A stretch of 64,000 nt of DNA, from assembly GCA_009767595.1 (NCBI GenBank), contig VSDK01011567.1, positions 92,177 through 156,176 on the forward strand, in the 5' to 3' direction. The stretch's first letter is position 1; every line of letters starts with the position of its first letter. The position numbers were made by a program, and so were the translations under genes. This DNA comes from Symbiodinium kawagutii. Taxonomy: Eukaryota; Sar; Dinophyceae; Suessiales; Symbiodiniaceae. Under the pieces are notes generated by a model. That model had not been told where the DNA came from, made no database searches, and saw only the letters and a list, made by a program, of their open reading frames with translations. Below are positions 1 to 9,369 of the stretch, piece by piece.

Positions 1-407
1 ATTCCTGCTTGGGGGAAAGGTTTGAACAACAATCGGAGCTGACAGGGAGGAACATGCGGGTTTTTGTATCTAACTACTCTAGATGCCAGCTGAAGTTCCT
101 CAGATGCATGGCACTTTGGTTTTTGTGATTCCTTGTCCTTGGGTCGCGCCAGCCAGCTGTTGGAAACATTTGTCCGAACAGCCGCCAGTGAATGATGAAA
201 TTCAATAGCCATCCATGTACGTTTCGAATATAGCTATTGAACGCAGATGATGAAATTCACTGACGTTAAATGGCTGATAGATTGACATTTCGAATGGAAT
301 TTGCAGAGCAAAACTCGTGCCTCTTACAGAAGAAACTACGGACGGATCAACGGCTTAGAGGTGAGGGAGACCAGTAAGAAGGGGTCAAATGACAATCAAA
401 ATCATTT
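1..407. other. Left-edge stretch without recognised gene
   Basis: I see no exon with paired splice sites and no long open frame here. An imperfect inverted pair around the motif TTCAATAGC / GCTATTGAA lies near 200-242. The stretch ends where the family A element and its retrotransposon begin. Confidence 0.5.
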
Positions 408-427
408 GGCCATGGGTCAATATTAAC

Positions 428-566
428 TGACTGAAGCATGTCACATTCTCCACATGTCTTGTACATGTCATGATCACACGTTGGATGTGTGCTGCAGACC
501 TTTTTGTTTTGCCAAGTGAGAAAAGGTGCCCAGTGGTTTGAGTGAGTGAGGGCCCTGACAAAGTCA
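428..566 (+). repeat. 5' LTR of copia element
   Basis: This 139-bp direct repeat matches 9231-9369 at every position I compared. It starts TGACTGAAGC and ends GACAAAGTCA. It is short for a copia LTR. The host bases TTAAC lie directly outside it. By family rule the element's transcript should start here. Confidence 0.95.
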
Positions 567-578
567 GGTTATGAGCCC
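567..578 (+). other. Primer binding site, complementary to initiator-Met tRNA anticodon region
   Basis: The bases GGTTATGAGCCC abut the LTR. Their complement, GGGCTCATAACC, is the anticodon stem-loop of a methionine tRNA (CAT anticodon) rather than a tRNA 3' end. Drosophila copia is known to prime from a cleaved half of initiator-Met tRNA in just this way. The half-tRNA reading is therefore inference from a known relative. The host tRNA is not in this window. Confidence 0.7.
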
Positions 579-606
579 AAGGTAACCTCGCTGCCATCCT
601 CTAGCC

Positions 607-3600
607 ATGGAGAGGTCCTCATCTGTACCGGTGATGCGTGATCATCGGGACCCGGATGATAACCCTTTTTGGTCTGAAAAAGCGAAAGCTGAATTGAGGT
701 TGGAACAAGCCCGTCCTGCGGAACTCCCACCGGTGGTAGATGATGAACGCTGGTGTGAGGATGAAGACAGCGCAGAGGCAGTCCCTCTGACGGATCAACA
801 GGATAGAGGATTGGAAACCAACAAGAAAAAGCTTCCGTTAGACCAACATGCTATGGAAACCACTGATGAACCCAAAGGAAGTGACAACCGATGGGTTCGC
901 AATTCAATTCGAAAACCACGTTCTCGTAGCCCAGCCAGACAGCAGCCGAGCAGCGGTAGTGTAAGCAAGTTCCAAACACCGCCCACCAGCTGGATCAAGG
1001 AACAAGGGCTGTGGAAACGAGGACAGGAAGGAACAGCTCGAAGTGATCAGCAGGAATCACCAGTTGACCAACAGCGTCAATCCGCAAACCTGGAGTTGTC
1101 GTTGGAGAGAGAACTGGAGAAACGCATGTTCCAGTCTTTGCAGGAAGAGAACTATAGGCTTCGCATGGCATTGGATCAAGTGAGATCTGAGCAGGACATC
1201 CGAGGTCGCTCGTGTGCCGATGGAAAAGGCATCCGGAACCACCAGGAGACAAACATCTCTCCGGGGGTAATGTATAAGAGCCAAGGCCAAATGCATCCGG
1301 AATCCCAAGCCGTAGATTTCCATGTGAGTGCGCAGCCGTCCGTGCATCGTGAGTCAGGTCAGCACAGGTCTCAAGGTCCGATTCCCAGTGCAGTAGGAAC
1401 ATCCCAATATCCAAGTGCATCCGTCGTGCATTCAGGCGGGGGTCATGATTCCGTAGGATTAGGTGGTTGTAATCCACAAGTTCACGGTGTCGTTGCATCC
1501 CATGCCAGTGTTGACCAGCATCGTCAGCAAGTGAAAGGTGATGGCATTGCTCAGGACACTAAGGAGAATGAAGAGGCAGGGTCACTGTACATGTCACCAC
1601 GAGGCTTCTCCGAGCATACCCCGAAGAAGGTTGAGAAGTCATTGCATCGGTATACGCCAGGTGGAACACAGGTACCCAGTGATCCATGTCCGCAGACACC
1701 ACCGCCATGTCCACCCTTGCCTCCTGTTCCACCACTGCCACCATGTGAACCGTATGACTTGGGAGCTTATCAGGTAGTGGAAGACCACGGTGCTTTCGGC
1801 AAAGGCATCAAGTGGTTGGGTCCTGGAATGCCTCCAGTTGTGGGACAATCATGCGTGCATCACAACCCAGCAGAGATGAGATGTAAAGAACTCGAGTTGG
1901 AACTCCTGAGATTGCACACGTACATTCATGAACAGCATGAGGGTACGATGACAAAAGGATGGGGTCCATCCTTCAACCCATGGCCATGTGGACCACCCAA
2001 ACAGTGTGGTCTTGCTGCCCAGGTCTATCCCAACAGTGATGCATCCGCATCCAGTAGCCACATCACCGTGGAGGCGGGTACGGGATCAGGCCCACCCAGG
2101 TCAGCCAGTGCGCCAGTTCATGATCTGTTATCGACCTCCCAAGCATGTTCCCAAGTGCATGGCAGTTCAGCTCCAATGCATAATGTACCCATCACCCTGC
2201 CTAAGCTGGTTGAACCAACGGTGAAGAATGCTACACTGGCAGCTGGGGATTGGATCGCTCAGCTGAAACCCCATATCAGTGATATCTGCTTTGGGGCTGA
2301 TCGATGGTGGGATAATGTGCTCCAACTCATCGAATCCAGGTACCATCAGTGGTTGACAGCGGATCCGATTTCTCGCATTCACATCGTTGCACCTGCCCAG
2401 TCCGAAGTTGCTCAAGGACAGTCCAGGTTGGAACAGCGAGTGACAACGCTGTTGCTCAATGCAATTCCAGAGTCGGTGAGATCAGAATTGGTAGCCAGCA
2501 GACAGCTCCATGTGGCAGGAGCCCTCTTCACCATTTTCAAACGCTATCAGCCCGGTGGGGTGGCGGAACGCTCGCAACTCCTTGGTGAGCTCACGGCCAC
2601 TACACCTGCATCCAGCCCAAGTGCCGCAGTGGATTCTCTGCGATTGTGGAGGCGACAACAGTTGCGTGCAGTGGAGCTTGGAGTCCAGCTGCCGGATCCC
2701 CTGATCCTTGTTCGTGCACTAGACAATATCATGAGTTTGCTCCTCCCATCCAACAGCCAAGCAATGTTTCGTGTCAATGCGTATCGCATGCAGCATCAGG
2801 TGGATGTTCGTCCAACTGTCGAAACTCTGGGTCATTTGTTTGATCTCCTGTTGGCCGAAGCCGATCAGATGGTGTATGCCGTGTGTCCTGATGGTGCCGT
2901 GACGCAGTCCCCAGCCCAGGACTCCAAGCGAGTGAAATCCCTGCAGACGGACAATCCTGGCCCCAGTCCCTCCAAGTTGCCTCACAAATGTCGCCATTGG
3001 GGTACGGATCATGGTTGTCGCAATGGTTCTGCATGCCGGTTCCAACATGACTGGACGGGTATCATGGATAAAAACACTCGTTGTTGGATCTGTTCGAGTA
3101 ATCAACATGCTAGGTCTGCTTGCCCCACTCGAACAGGGGGGAGTGCTGAGGGAGGTGGTGTAGCATCCAACCCTGAAAAGCCAGGACCGGGGGAGAAGCA
3201 ACCGCCAGAGAAGCAGGCAGACAAAGCTGATGGAGGAGAGCAACATGGAAAAGGAAAAGGAGGAAGGAAGGGAGGAAAGAAAGGATCGAATCCAAGTCAG
3301 AAGGCTATGCAAGCCAATGGAGGTTCGACATCATCCAAAGCCTCTGCTTCTCCTGATGCATCCGAAAAGCTCGTCAACGAAACTCCAAGTGTTCCAGCAA
3401 CAGAAACAACCAAGACACCTGAAGGTAATGTTCAGGAACCAAAGGACCAAATGATGGCTGAAGTCACAAACCTACTCAAGAGTTTGCGTGTTGATGCGGC
3501 TTCCCAACATGCAATGAAAGCCATCCAGGTGAGATCTGTCAGGTCAACAAAGAATGTGCCAGTGTTGTTGGATGGCGGTGCAACTCATATCCTGCGTCAA

Positions 3601-5700
3601 AAGAGAAACCAAAAGGAATGGGATGAAGCATGTGTGGTTGATGTTTCGCTAGCCACTGGTCAATGCCAACTCCGACAGAATAGGTGGAATGGTACCTTGT
3701 TGGTTGAGCATCCTTGTCAAATGATCATTCCCATGTGTGCAATCACCAGACTTGGGTTTCGTGTGGATTGGACAGGAGATGTGTGCAAGATCATCGGACC
3801 TGACGGCCATCAACTTCCAGTGACAATGGATCAAGGGTGTCCAACTGTCGACCAGAAGACAGGTGACTCTCTCGTGAACCAGGTGGAGAATTTGCAGTCC
3901 CGTGAAGTCCGATTGCAAGTGATGTCACTGATGAACCGGTCAGGGGAATCAGAGCAGTATGATGACATCCCTGGCTCTGAGGACTTGCAGAAGGTGCAGG
4001 CCTTCCGAAGGTCATTCCCTGATGTTCCCCTCAACCTAGCAGTGAAAGTTCCAGGGTTCACGCAATGGGATGTGCACCAGTTGCCGTTCAATCGCCACTT
4101 CCGTAGAAGAGTTCAAAGAGCTGAAAAAGTGGTGGTTCATTTGTACAGTGGACAGGACCAGAAGTTTTGGATTGAACAGCAAACCCCAAAGCTCGCTGTG
4201 ATTTGTGTGGAAATTGCTCACGGGGTCGACATCCGAAACAATCATGTCTATGGATGGTTGGAACAACTCGCCATGAATGGCAGAATTGATGCCATCCTTG
4301 CTGGGCCACCGTGCCGCTCAGTCAGTGTGTGTCGTGCACAGGGAATTCACGATGGAGGTCCGTCAGTGATTCGTGACAGATCCGGACCTGGTAGGTTCGG
4401 CAAAGAGGGCATCTCGGTCAATGAACAAAAGCTGGCCACCAATGACTCTCTTTTGTGGCTTCGCACGCTGTGGCTGTTGCATTGTGCTCACCAAGGAAAC
4501 CCCCATGTCGAATGTGGTTTGGAACAGCCCCAGGATCCCCTGGAGTGGAAAGCAGAAGCCAGAACCAATCCAAACCATTATCCCAGTTTCCTGATATGGC
4601 CAGAAACCAAGATCATCATGCAGCAACTTGGTCTCCGAAAAGTCTCGTTCAACCAGTGTGCACTTGGTCATTCGGCAGTCAAACCAACCACCCTTTTGAC
4701 GGATATGCCTGAACTTCTCAGTGTCCAAAGTTTGCCCAAGGATAGGAGTCCAGGAGTCCATTGGCCAAGTGATGTGCAATCCAGGATTGCAACCAGCAAG
4801 GCGTTGGCGGAGTGGTCACCAGGCCTCAAAGAATTGTGCTCTCGTGCCATCACTCGCATTGCCTCTAGCCCCAGCCGTGCACGACCACAACTCTGTGCTA
4901 TCTCACCGGATGAGTTGGCACAATGGAAGATGCATGTGATGAATCATCACCAGCCTTTTCGCAGAGACTGTGCAACTTGCATTCAGACAAGGGGACGGGA
5001 CCGTGTTCACACCAAGGTTGAGTTTCCTGAGCCGTTTTGTTTGAGTGTCGACATTGCAGGACCGTACAAACCTGGCATTGATCAAGACCAGCGAGAGCCT
5101 CGCTACATGATGGTGGCTGTGTACACTCTACCCATGAACTATGATGGTCCGCTAGTGCAAGTTGCCCCAGATGGTTCCCAATCACCTGCCGAGAACCAAG
5201 ATGAAGTGCGGAACTCACCCGTTGATGCTCCAGATCCACCAGATGCAATCTCTGAAGATGACCCCCTGAAGTTGGAACCGGGGGAGCCTGGTGGACCTAT
5301 CACGGAAGCACAGCTGTCGCAATGTGAAATCCAAAATCAGAAGTGGCAAGAACATGTCGCCAATTTGCAAAGCATTCGAGTGAAACATCTCACATTCGCC
5401 TTGCCATTGAAATCCAGAAGTGCCAAAGATGTTGTCAGGTGCTTGTCTCAGATCTATTGCAGAGTTCGTTCCTTAGGCCTTCCCGTTGTCCGGGTGCACA
5501 AGGACAGAGCTCAAGAATTCATGAGCTCGGAGGTCCAAGAGTTCTTGCGTTCACGTGATCTTTGGTCCACATTCACCTCCGCTGACGAACCCCAGAGTAA
5601 CGGTCGAGTAGAAGGTGAAATCAACATTGTGAAACAGCAGGTTCGAGTGATCATGAAGGCCTCAGGATGTCCCCTCACATATTGGCCATTGGCTGTTTGA
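607..5700 (+). CDS. Retrotransposon polyprotein, 5' part: Gag, protease, methyltransferase-like domain, integrase
   Basis: This is the first 1697 codons of the copia gag-pol frame. A coiled-coil stretch lies near residues 162-196 and a proline-rich run near 360-385. A CCCH-type finger starts at Cys795 and is followed by a CX2CX4HX4C knuckle at 826-839, both suited to binding genomic RNA. The protease motif LLDGGATH has its Asp at 989. Residues about 1175-1300 resemble a C5 cytosine methyltransferase: HLYSG at 1178-1182 (motif I-like), VEIAHGVDI (II-like), AGPPC at 1232-1236 with the presumed catalytic Cys1236, then LEQP. The integrase has an HHCC site (H1443 or H1447 with C1455 and C1458) and the D,D-35-E triad at D1482, D1633 and E1669. 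The frame stops at TGA 5698-5700, just after the triad Glu, and the same frame is open again directly afterwards. Confidence 0.9.
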   Translation: MERSSSVPVMRDHRDPDDNPFWSEKAKAELRLEQARPAELPPVVDDERWCEDEDSAEAVPLTDQQDRGLETNKKKLPLDQHAMETTDEPKGSDNRWVRNSIRKPRSRSPARQQPSSGSVSKFQTPPTSWIKEQGLWKRGQEGTARSDQQESPVDQQRQSANLELSLERELEKRMFQSLQEENYRLRMALDQVRSEQDIRGRSCADGKGIRNHQETNISPGVMYKSQGQMHPESQAVDFHVSAQPSVHRESGQHRSQGPIPSAVGTSQYPSASVVHSGGGHDSVGLGGCNPQVHGVVASHASVDQHRQQVKGDGIAQDTKENEEAGSLYMSPRGFSEHTPKKVEKSLHRYTPGGTQVPSDPCPQTPPPCPPLPPVPPLPPCEPYDLGAYQVVEDHGAFGKGIKWLGPGMPPVVGQSCVHHNPAEMRCKELELELLRLHTYIHEQHEGTMTKGWGPSFNPWPCGPPKQCGLAAQVYPNSDASASSSHITVEAGTGSGPPRSASAPVHDLLSTSQACSQVHGSSAPMHNVPITLPKLVEPTVKNATLAAGDWIAQLKPHISDICFGADRWWDNVLQLIESRYHQWLTADPISRIHIVAPAQSEVAQGQSRLEQRVTTLLLNAIPESVRSELVASRQLHVAGALFTIFKRYQPGGVAERSQLLGELTATTPASSPSAAVDSLRLWRRQQLRAVELGVQLPDPLILVRALDNIMSLLLPSNSQAMFRVNAYRMQHQVDVRPTVETLGHLFDLLLAEADQMVYAVCPDGAVTQSPAQDSKRVKSLQTDNPGPSPSKLPHKCRHWGTDHGCRNGSACRFQHDWTGIMDKNTRCWICSSNQHARSACPTRTGGSAEGGGVASNPEKPGPGEKQPPEKQADKADGGEQHGKGKGGRKGGKKGSNPSQKAMQANGGSTSSKASASPDASEKLVNETPSVPATETTKTPEGNVQEPKDQMMAEVTNLLKSLRVDAASQHAMKAIQVRSVRSTKNVPVLLDGGATHILRQKRNQKEWDEACVVDVSLATGQCQLRQNRWNGTLLVEHPCQMIIPMCAITRLGFRVDWTGDVCKIIGPDGHQLPVTMDQGCPTVDQKTGDSLVNQVENLQSREVRLQVMSLMNRSGESEQYDDIPGSEDLQKVQAFRRSFPDVPLNLAVKVPGFTQWDVHQLPFNRHFRRRVQRAEKVVVHLYSGQDQKFWIEQQTPKLAVICVEIAHGVDIRNNHVYGWLEQLAMNGRIDAILAGPPCRSVSVCRAQGIHDGGPSVIRDRSGPGRFGKEGISVNEQKLATNDSLLWLRTLWLLHCAHQGNPHVECGLEQPQDPLEWKAEARTNPNHYPSFLIWPETKIIMQQLGLRKVSFNQCALGHSAVKPTTLLTDMPELLSVQSLPKDRSPGVHWPSDVQSRIATSKALAEWSPGLKELCSRAITRIASSPSRARPQLCAISPDELAQWKMHVMNHHQPFRRDCATCIQTRGRDRVHTKVEFPEPFCLSVDIAGPYKPGIDQDQREPRYMMVAVYTLPMNYDGPLVQVAPDGSQSPAENQDEVRNSPVDAPDPPDAISEDDPLKLEPGEPGGPITEAQLSQCEIQNQKWQEHVANLQSIRVKHLTFALPLKSRSAKDVVRCLSQIYCRVRSLGLPVVRVHKDRAQEFMSSEVQEFLRSRDLWSTFTSADEPQSNGRVEGEINIVKQQVRVIMKASGCPLTYWPLAV

Positions 5701-8700
5701 CATGCAGGCGAGGTTCGCCTACGCCAACAACTTGCCAGTGTTGGAATTCCAGTCCGCCCTGTGTTGCCCTTTGGTGTATGGGGTTGGGCCAAGAAAAAGA
5801 TTTGGGATGACAGGTACCAAAGTTGGAAGAATCCCATGACCAAGATTCGCGTATGGGGTCCGGCATTTGATATGTCCATGTCCTCTGGTGGGTACTTTGT
5901 CCAGTTGGAAGATGATCGTTGGATGAGAACTTCCCTGGTGATTACCACAAAAGATGTGCCTGCTGATGCCAATGTGGTCGCGCCCCAAGATTCCCAACCA
6001 CCTCTCGGAGCTGTCGCTCCACATGCTGCTGATGATCCCAGTGTGCCCCGTGCCAATGCTGCCGAACAACCCTCATTGTCTCCCGAAGAGGTCCAAGAAA
6101 TCATCCCTCCTGGAGAGCTGATTGTGTCCATGCCAGAAGCCGATGAATCGCCTCGTGCTGATCCCTCTGCACCTCGAAAACGGTTGAATGGCAAACAATC
6201 TCCCTCTCAGCATTCTCAATATGCCCTGGGCCATCCAAGCTTGAGTTCCCTGCAGCTTGGGGGGGAGTGGCCTCCTGATATCAAAACTGATTGGAGTGTG
6301 TATGACAATGTTGCCATGTCACCCCAAGAGCATCGAATGATGATGTATCAGCATCTGGCCATGAGACAATTGCTGGGAGAAGAGAAAACCCTTCTCGATC
6401 GCCAAGAGATCATTCCCCAACTGTGTGCTCTGAAGGGAGAAATCGAGCAACTCGAATCCGATCTCACGGGTTTGGCAAAGGAGGAGTCCAAGTATGAGGA
6501 TTGTCTTGTGACGAGGGTAGTTGAGATGAATGAGGTAAGGGAAAACATCAGAGAATGGAAACCATCCATCACCAAAGAGTATGAGTCCTTGAAATCTCAT
6601 GGAGCCATTCGTCCCATTGATGCCAGTGAGTACCAACGCCTGTGCAATGATCCAGACGTAGAGGTAGAGGTAATCCCTTCGAAACTTGTCGCGGTACACA
6701 AACCTCCAAACAAGCTGAAGTCCAGGATCGTAGGATGCGGCAACATGGCTGTGACAAAATCTGATGAAAACATCAGTGTGGGTGGAATCGACACCATTGC
6801 CATTCGGGCCTTGATCTCCGAAGCTTGCCAAAGAGGCTGGGATATCACCACCGTAGATGTGTGCACAGCTTTCCTTCAAGCTCCAAGGAGAGAGACCCCA
6901 GGAAAGGTGACAGTAGTAACACCACCAACAATTGTGAAAGAATGTGATGCCTTGGACCACGGTTGGTCCGAAAAGTGGTTGGTCACTGGTGCATTGTACG
7001 GCTTGGTTGAGAGCCCACATGACTGGTCGGTGTATCGTGACCGCACTGTCAAAACCGTGCAATGGGAAACTGAAAATTCCACGTTCTCCATTCGCCACAC
7101 AGAGGAACCCCATCTGTGGAAGATCACGCAGAGAAATCATGTTGATTCCACGGAAACTACTGCAGGTTTCATGGGAATTTATGTGGATGATATCATTGCA
7201 ACAGCCGACCCGGTGGTCACTTCACAGTTGTTCAAGGCATTGGCGTCCAAGTTCAAGATTGCAGAGCCAACACCAGTCACTACCGGACAGTCGGTGACCT
7301 TTTGCGGTTACGAAATCAGGAAGACATCAACAGGATATCAACTTTCACAAGAAAAGTACATCACAGAGATGCTTCAGAAACATGGGATCCAAAAGTCAGA
7401 ACCACATCCATGTCCAAAGCTGGAAGACCAAGAGGAGGAGGAAGTCTTCACAGCACAGGATCTTCGCATTGCTCAGGGGCTGACGGGGGAGCTCATGTGG
7501 CTGTCATCCAGAACAAGGCCGGACGTAGCTTTCGTCACAGGCGCTATGTCCAGAATGCTTCATAGAAGACCAAAATACGCTGCGAAACTTGGGTATCACG
7601 CTTTGCGGTACCTTCACAGTTGCCCAGGAAAGTCTCTGTGGTTTTGCAAGGCATCCGTGTTTGACCAGGCAACTCTCGAAGTGTGTGTCGACACATCCTT
7701 CGGCCCCCCCCATGAAAACTTCAGATCGGTGCAAGGCATTTTGCTGCGTCATGCCACCAATCCATTGATGTGGTCATCAAGCCGACAACCTTTCATTGCC
7801 CAATCGACAAGTGAAGCAGAGCTTTTAGGCTACAATGAGGCCTTGCAATGCGGTGAGTCGGTGGCATCATTGCTGTCGGTGTTTGGTCACCAAGTGCACC
7901 GGAAGCTGATTGGGGATTGCAAGGCAGCATTGAGTCAGCTGACAGCTGATACGGGAGCATGGAGGACTCGTCATCTTCGCATCCGTTCGGCCAAGCTCCG
8001 GGAGTGCATTCAGTCAAAGGACGGTATGTGGAGTGCCGAACATCTGGACGGTTCAAAGCTGGTGTCTGATGGTCTCACAAAACCTTTGCAGCATGGCGCA
8101 TTCACCAGGTTCGTCAGACTGCTCAATATGCAACACCCGGGTGAAGTGGATGCGGCCATTCCCACTTCGCCTCCTGAGCTGAGAGTGAAAAGCCTTGATG
8201 TGATTCAGACACAGCCGACTCATTCCACGATGTCCAAGCTATGTGCCTTAGGAGTAGCTTTGATTTGCCAGGAATGTTGGCTGCCTGGAGTGGTAATCCT
8301 CCTGGTAGCTCTCTGTTTGTGTCGAAAGACACCTGCAACTGAGGAAGAAAACAAAACATGTCAAGACCGGTCAAGAGAAACAAAGAAGACCGCACAAACC
8401 CCGAAGGAACCCCTAAGGGATTGCTGGAGCGGCACAGCACCAGTTTTGGGGAAGAACCTCACCGGCATGGTTCCGTATGGGGAGAACTCAAAGAGTTCAA
8501 CGTACCGTGTGGATGCGGACATTCCCACACTGGCTGATGGCAAACCCCCAATGGTAAAGGCTATTAGACGGGGAAAGGTCGCTATGGAACAATGTGACCG
8601 CAATCAAAGAGGTAGAGAGCTGGTAGCGTTGGAACGTGAAGCTCTTGCAAGGGCATCCGCTCCCCATCAGGACCAGCAACCTCCGGAAGAATCTGCAACT

Positions 8701-9171
8701 GGAAGGCCGACGGCGCCATCGAATTCAGCTGCATCGTCATCCGGATATATGCATCCGACACGAACACCCATGGATAGCATTCCGTGGAATGCTGAAAAGT
8801 TCCAGCGCCCACCCACAGGCAAAGTGGACACGTGGGACACATCGATGGTACTTCAGGGTTGGTTGATCCGCAATCACCCAACTGCACGGAAGAGATTGTT
8901 CCATCCTCTTCATGGATCTGTGCCGATCCCTGCAGACACCTTGACACAAGATCGTGTGTCAATCCGATTTTGTCCTGATGGTGCTCGTGTAGAAGCACCA
9001 GATCAATGGATGCACACGCAACGTACGACTGATGGACAGTCTTGGCGTGGCTATACATTTTTCAAAGTGAATCCAGCAGCCGTGCAAATCCCAGCTCCTT
9101 CTGCCTCCAGTGATGCACAGTTCACTGTCGAAGAGGTTGATCAAGAGTTCGAGCTGGTCCACGGCCCTTGA
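5701..9171 (+). CDS. Retrotransposon polyprotein, 3' part: integrase end, reverse transcriptase, RNase H, C-terminal extension
   Basis: This is the same frame as 607-5700, continuing right after the TGA. The first Met is at 5761, but sequence from 5701 already reads as integrase C-terminus, so 5761 is unlikely to be a true start. Reverse transcriptase shows VDVCTAFLQAP (Asp codon 6856-6858) and YVDD (7180-7191). RNase H follows with VDTSF, then STSEAELLGY, a copia hallmark. After the usual RNase H end there are about 330 further codons. They include a hydrophobic segment (about 8239-8322) that could cross a membrane, then a basic, charged tail I cannot assign. The frame ends at TGA 9169-9171, 48 bases before the purine tract. 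Without readthrough of the TGA the element could not make its polymerase, so this copy is either disabled or uses readthrough. Confidence 0.9.
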   Translation, partial: HAGEVRLRQQLASVGIPVRPVLPFGVWGWAKKKIWDDRYQSWKNPMTKIRVWGPAFDMSMSSGGYFVQLEDDRWMRTSLVITTKDVPADANVVAPQDSQPPLGAVAPHAADDPSVPRANAAEQPSLSPEEVQEIIPPGELIVSMPEADESPRADPSAPRKRLNGKQSPSQHSQYALGHPSLSSLQLGGEWPPDIKTDWSVYDNVAMSPQEHRMMMYQHLAMRQLLGEEKTLLDRQEIIPQLCALKGEIEQLESDLTGLAKEESKYEDCLVTRVVEMNEVRENIREWKPSITKEYESLKSHGAIRPIDASEYQRLCNDPDVEVEVIPSKLVAVHKPPNKLKSRIVGCGNMAVTKSDENISVGGIDTIAIRALISEACQRGWDITTVDVCTAFLQAPRRETPGKVTVVTPPTIVKECDALDHGWSEKWLVTGALYGLVESPHDWSVYRDRTVKTVQWETENSTFSIRHTEEPHLWKITQRNHVDSTETTAGFMGIYVDDIIATADPVVTSQLFKALASKFKIAEPTPVTTGQSVTFCGYEIRKTSTGYQLSQEKYITEMLQKHGIQKSEPHPCPKLEDQEEEEVFTAQDLRIAQGLTGELMWLSSRTRPDVAFVTGAMSRMLHRRPKYAAKLGYHALRYLHSCPGKSLWFCKASVFDQATLEVCVDTSFGPPHENFRSVQGILLRHATNPLMWSSSRQPFIAQSTSEAELLGYNEALQCGESVASLLSVFGHQVHRKLIGDCKAALSQLTADTGAWRTRHLRIRSAKLRECIQSKDGMWSAEHLDGSKLVSDGLTKPLQHGAFTRFVRLLNMQHPGEVDAAIPTSPPELRVKSLDVIQTQPTHSTMSKLCALGVALICQECWLPGVVILLVALCLCRKTPATEEENKTCQDRSRETKKTAQTPKEPLRDCWSGTAPVLGKNLTGMVPYGENSKSSTYRVDADIPTLADGKPPMVKAIRRGKVAMEQCDRNQRGRELVALEREALARASAPHQDQQPPEESATGRPTAPSNSAASSSGYMHPTRTPMDSIPWNAEKFQRPPTGKVDTWDTSMVLQGWLIRNHPTARKRLFHPLHGSVPIPADTLTQDRVSIRFCPDGARVEAPDQWMHTQRTTDGQSWRGYTFFKVNPAAVQIPAPSASSDAQFTVEEVDQEFELVHGP

Positions 9172-9219
9172 CAAAAGGTCTTGAGCCTAGAAATGAGTTT
9201 TGAGTCTGTTCCACGACTC

Positions 9220-9230
9220 AAAAGGGGGAG
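9220..9230 (+). other. Polypurine tract
   Basis: AAAAGGGGGAG abuts the TG of the right LTR. Its position and base content fit the plus-strand primer of an LTR element. Confidence 0.85.
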
Positions 9231-9369
9231 TGACTGAAGCATGTCACATTCTCCACATGTCTTGTACATGTCATGATCACACGTTGGATGTGTGCTGCAG
9301 ACCTTTTTGTTTTGCCAAGTGAGAAAAGGTGCCCAGTGGTTTGAGTGAGTGAGGGCCCTGACAAAGTCA
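9231..9369 (+). repeat. 3' LTR of copia element
   Basis: Identical to 428-566 and followed directly by the target duplication TTAAC at 9370-9374. Confidence 0.95.

Larger units (their letters stand above)
428..9369 (+). mobile_element. Ty1/copia LTR retrotransposon, structurally complete
   Basis: The element has two 139-bp LTRs that begin TG and end CA, and a 5-bp target duplication TTAAC at 423-427 and 9370-9374. A primer binding site directly follows the left LTR, and a purine tract directly precedes the right one. One long frame carries the domains in copia order, with integrase before reverse transcriptase. The LTRs are identical over their whole length by my base-by-base reading, which implies a recent insertion. 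The only visible damage is one in-frame TGA at 5698-5700. Two parts are unusual: a methyltransferase-like domain between protease and integrase, and a long C-terminal extension after RNase H. Confidence 0.95.
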
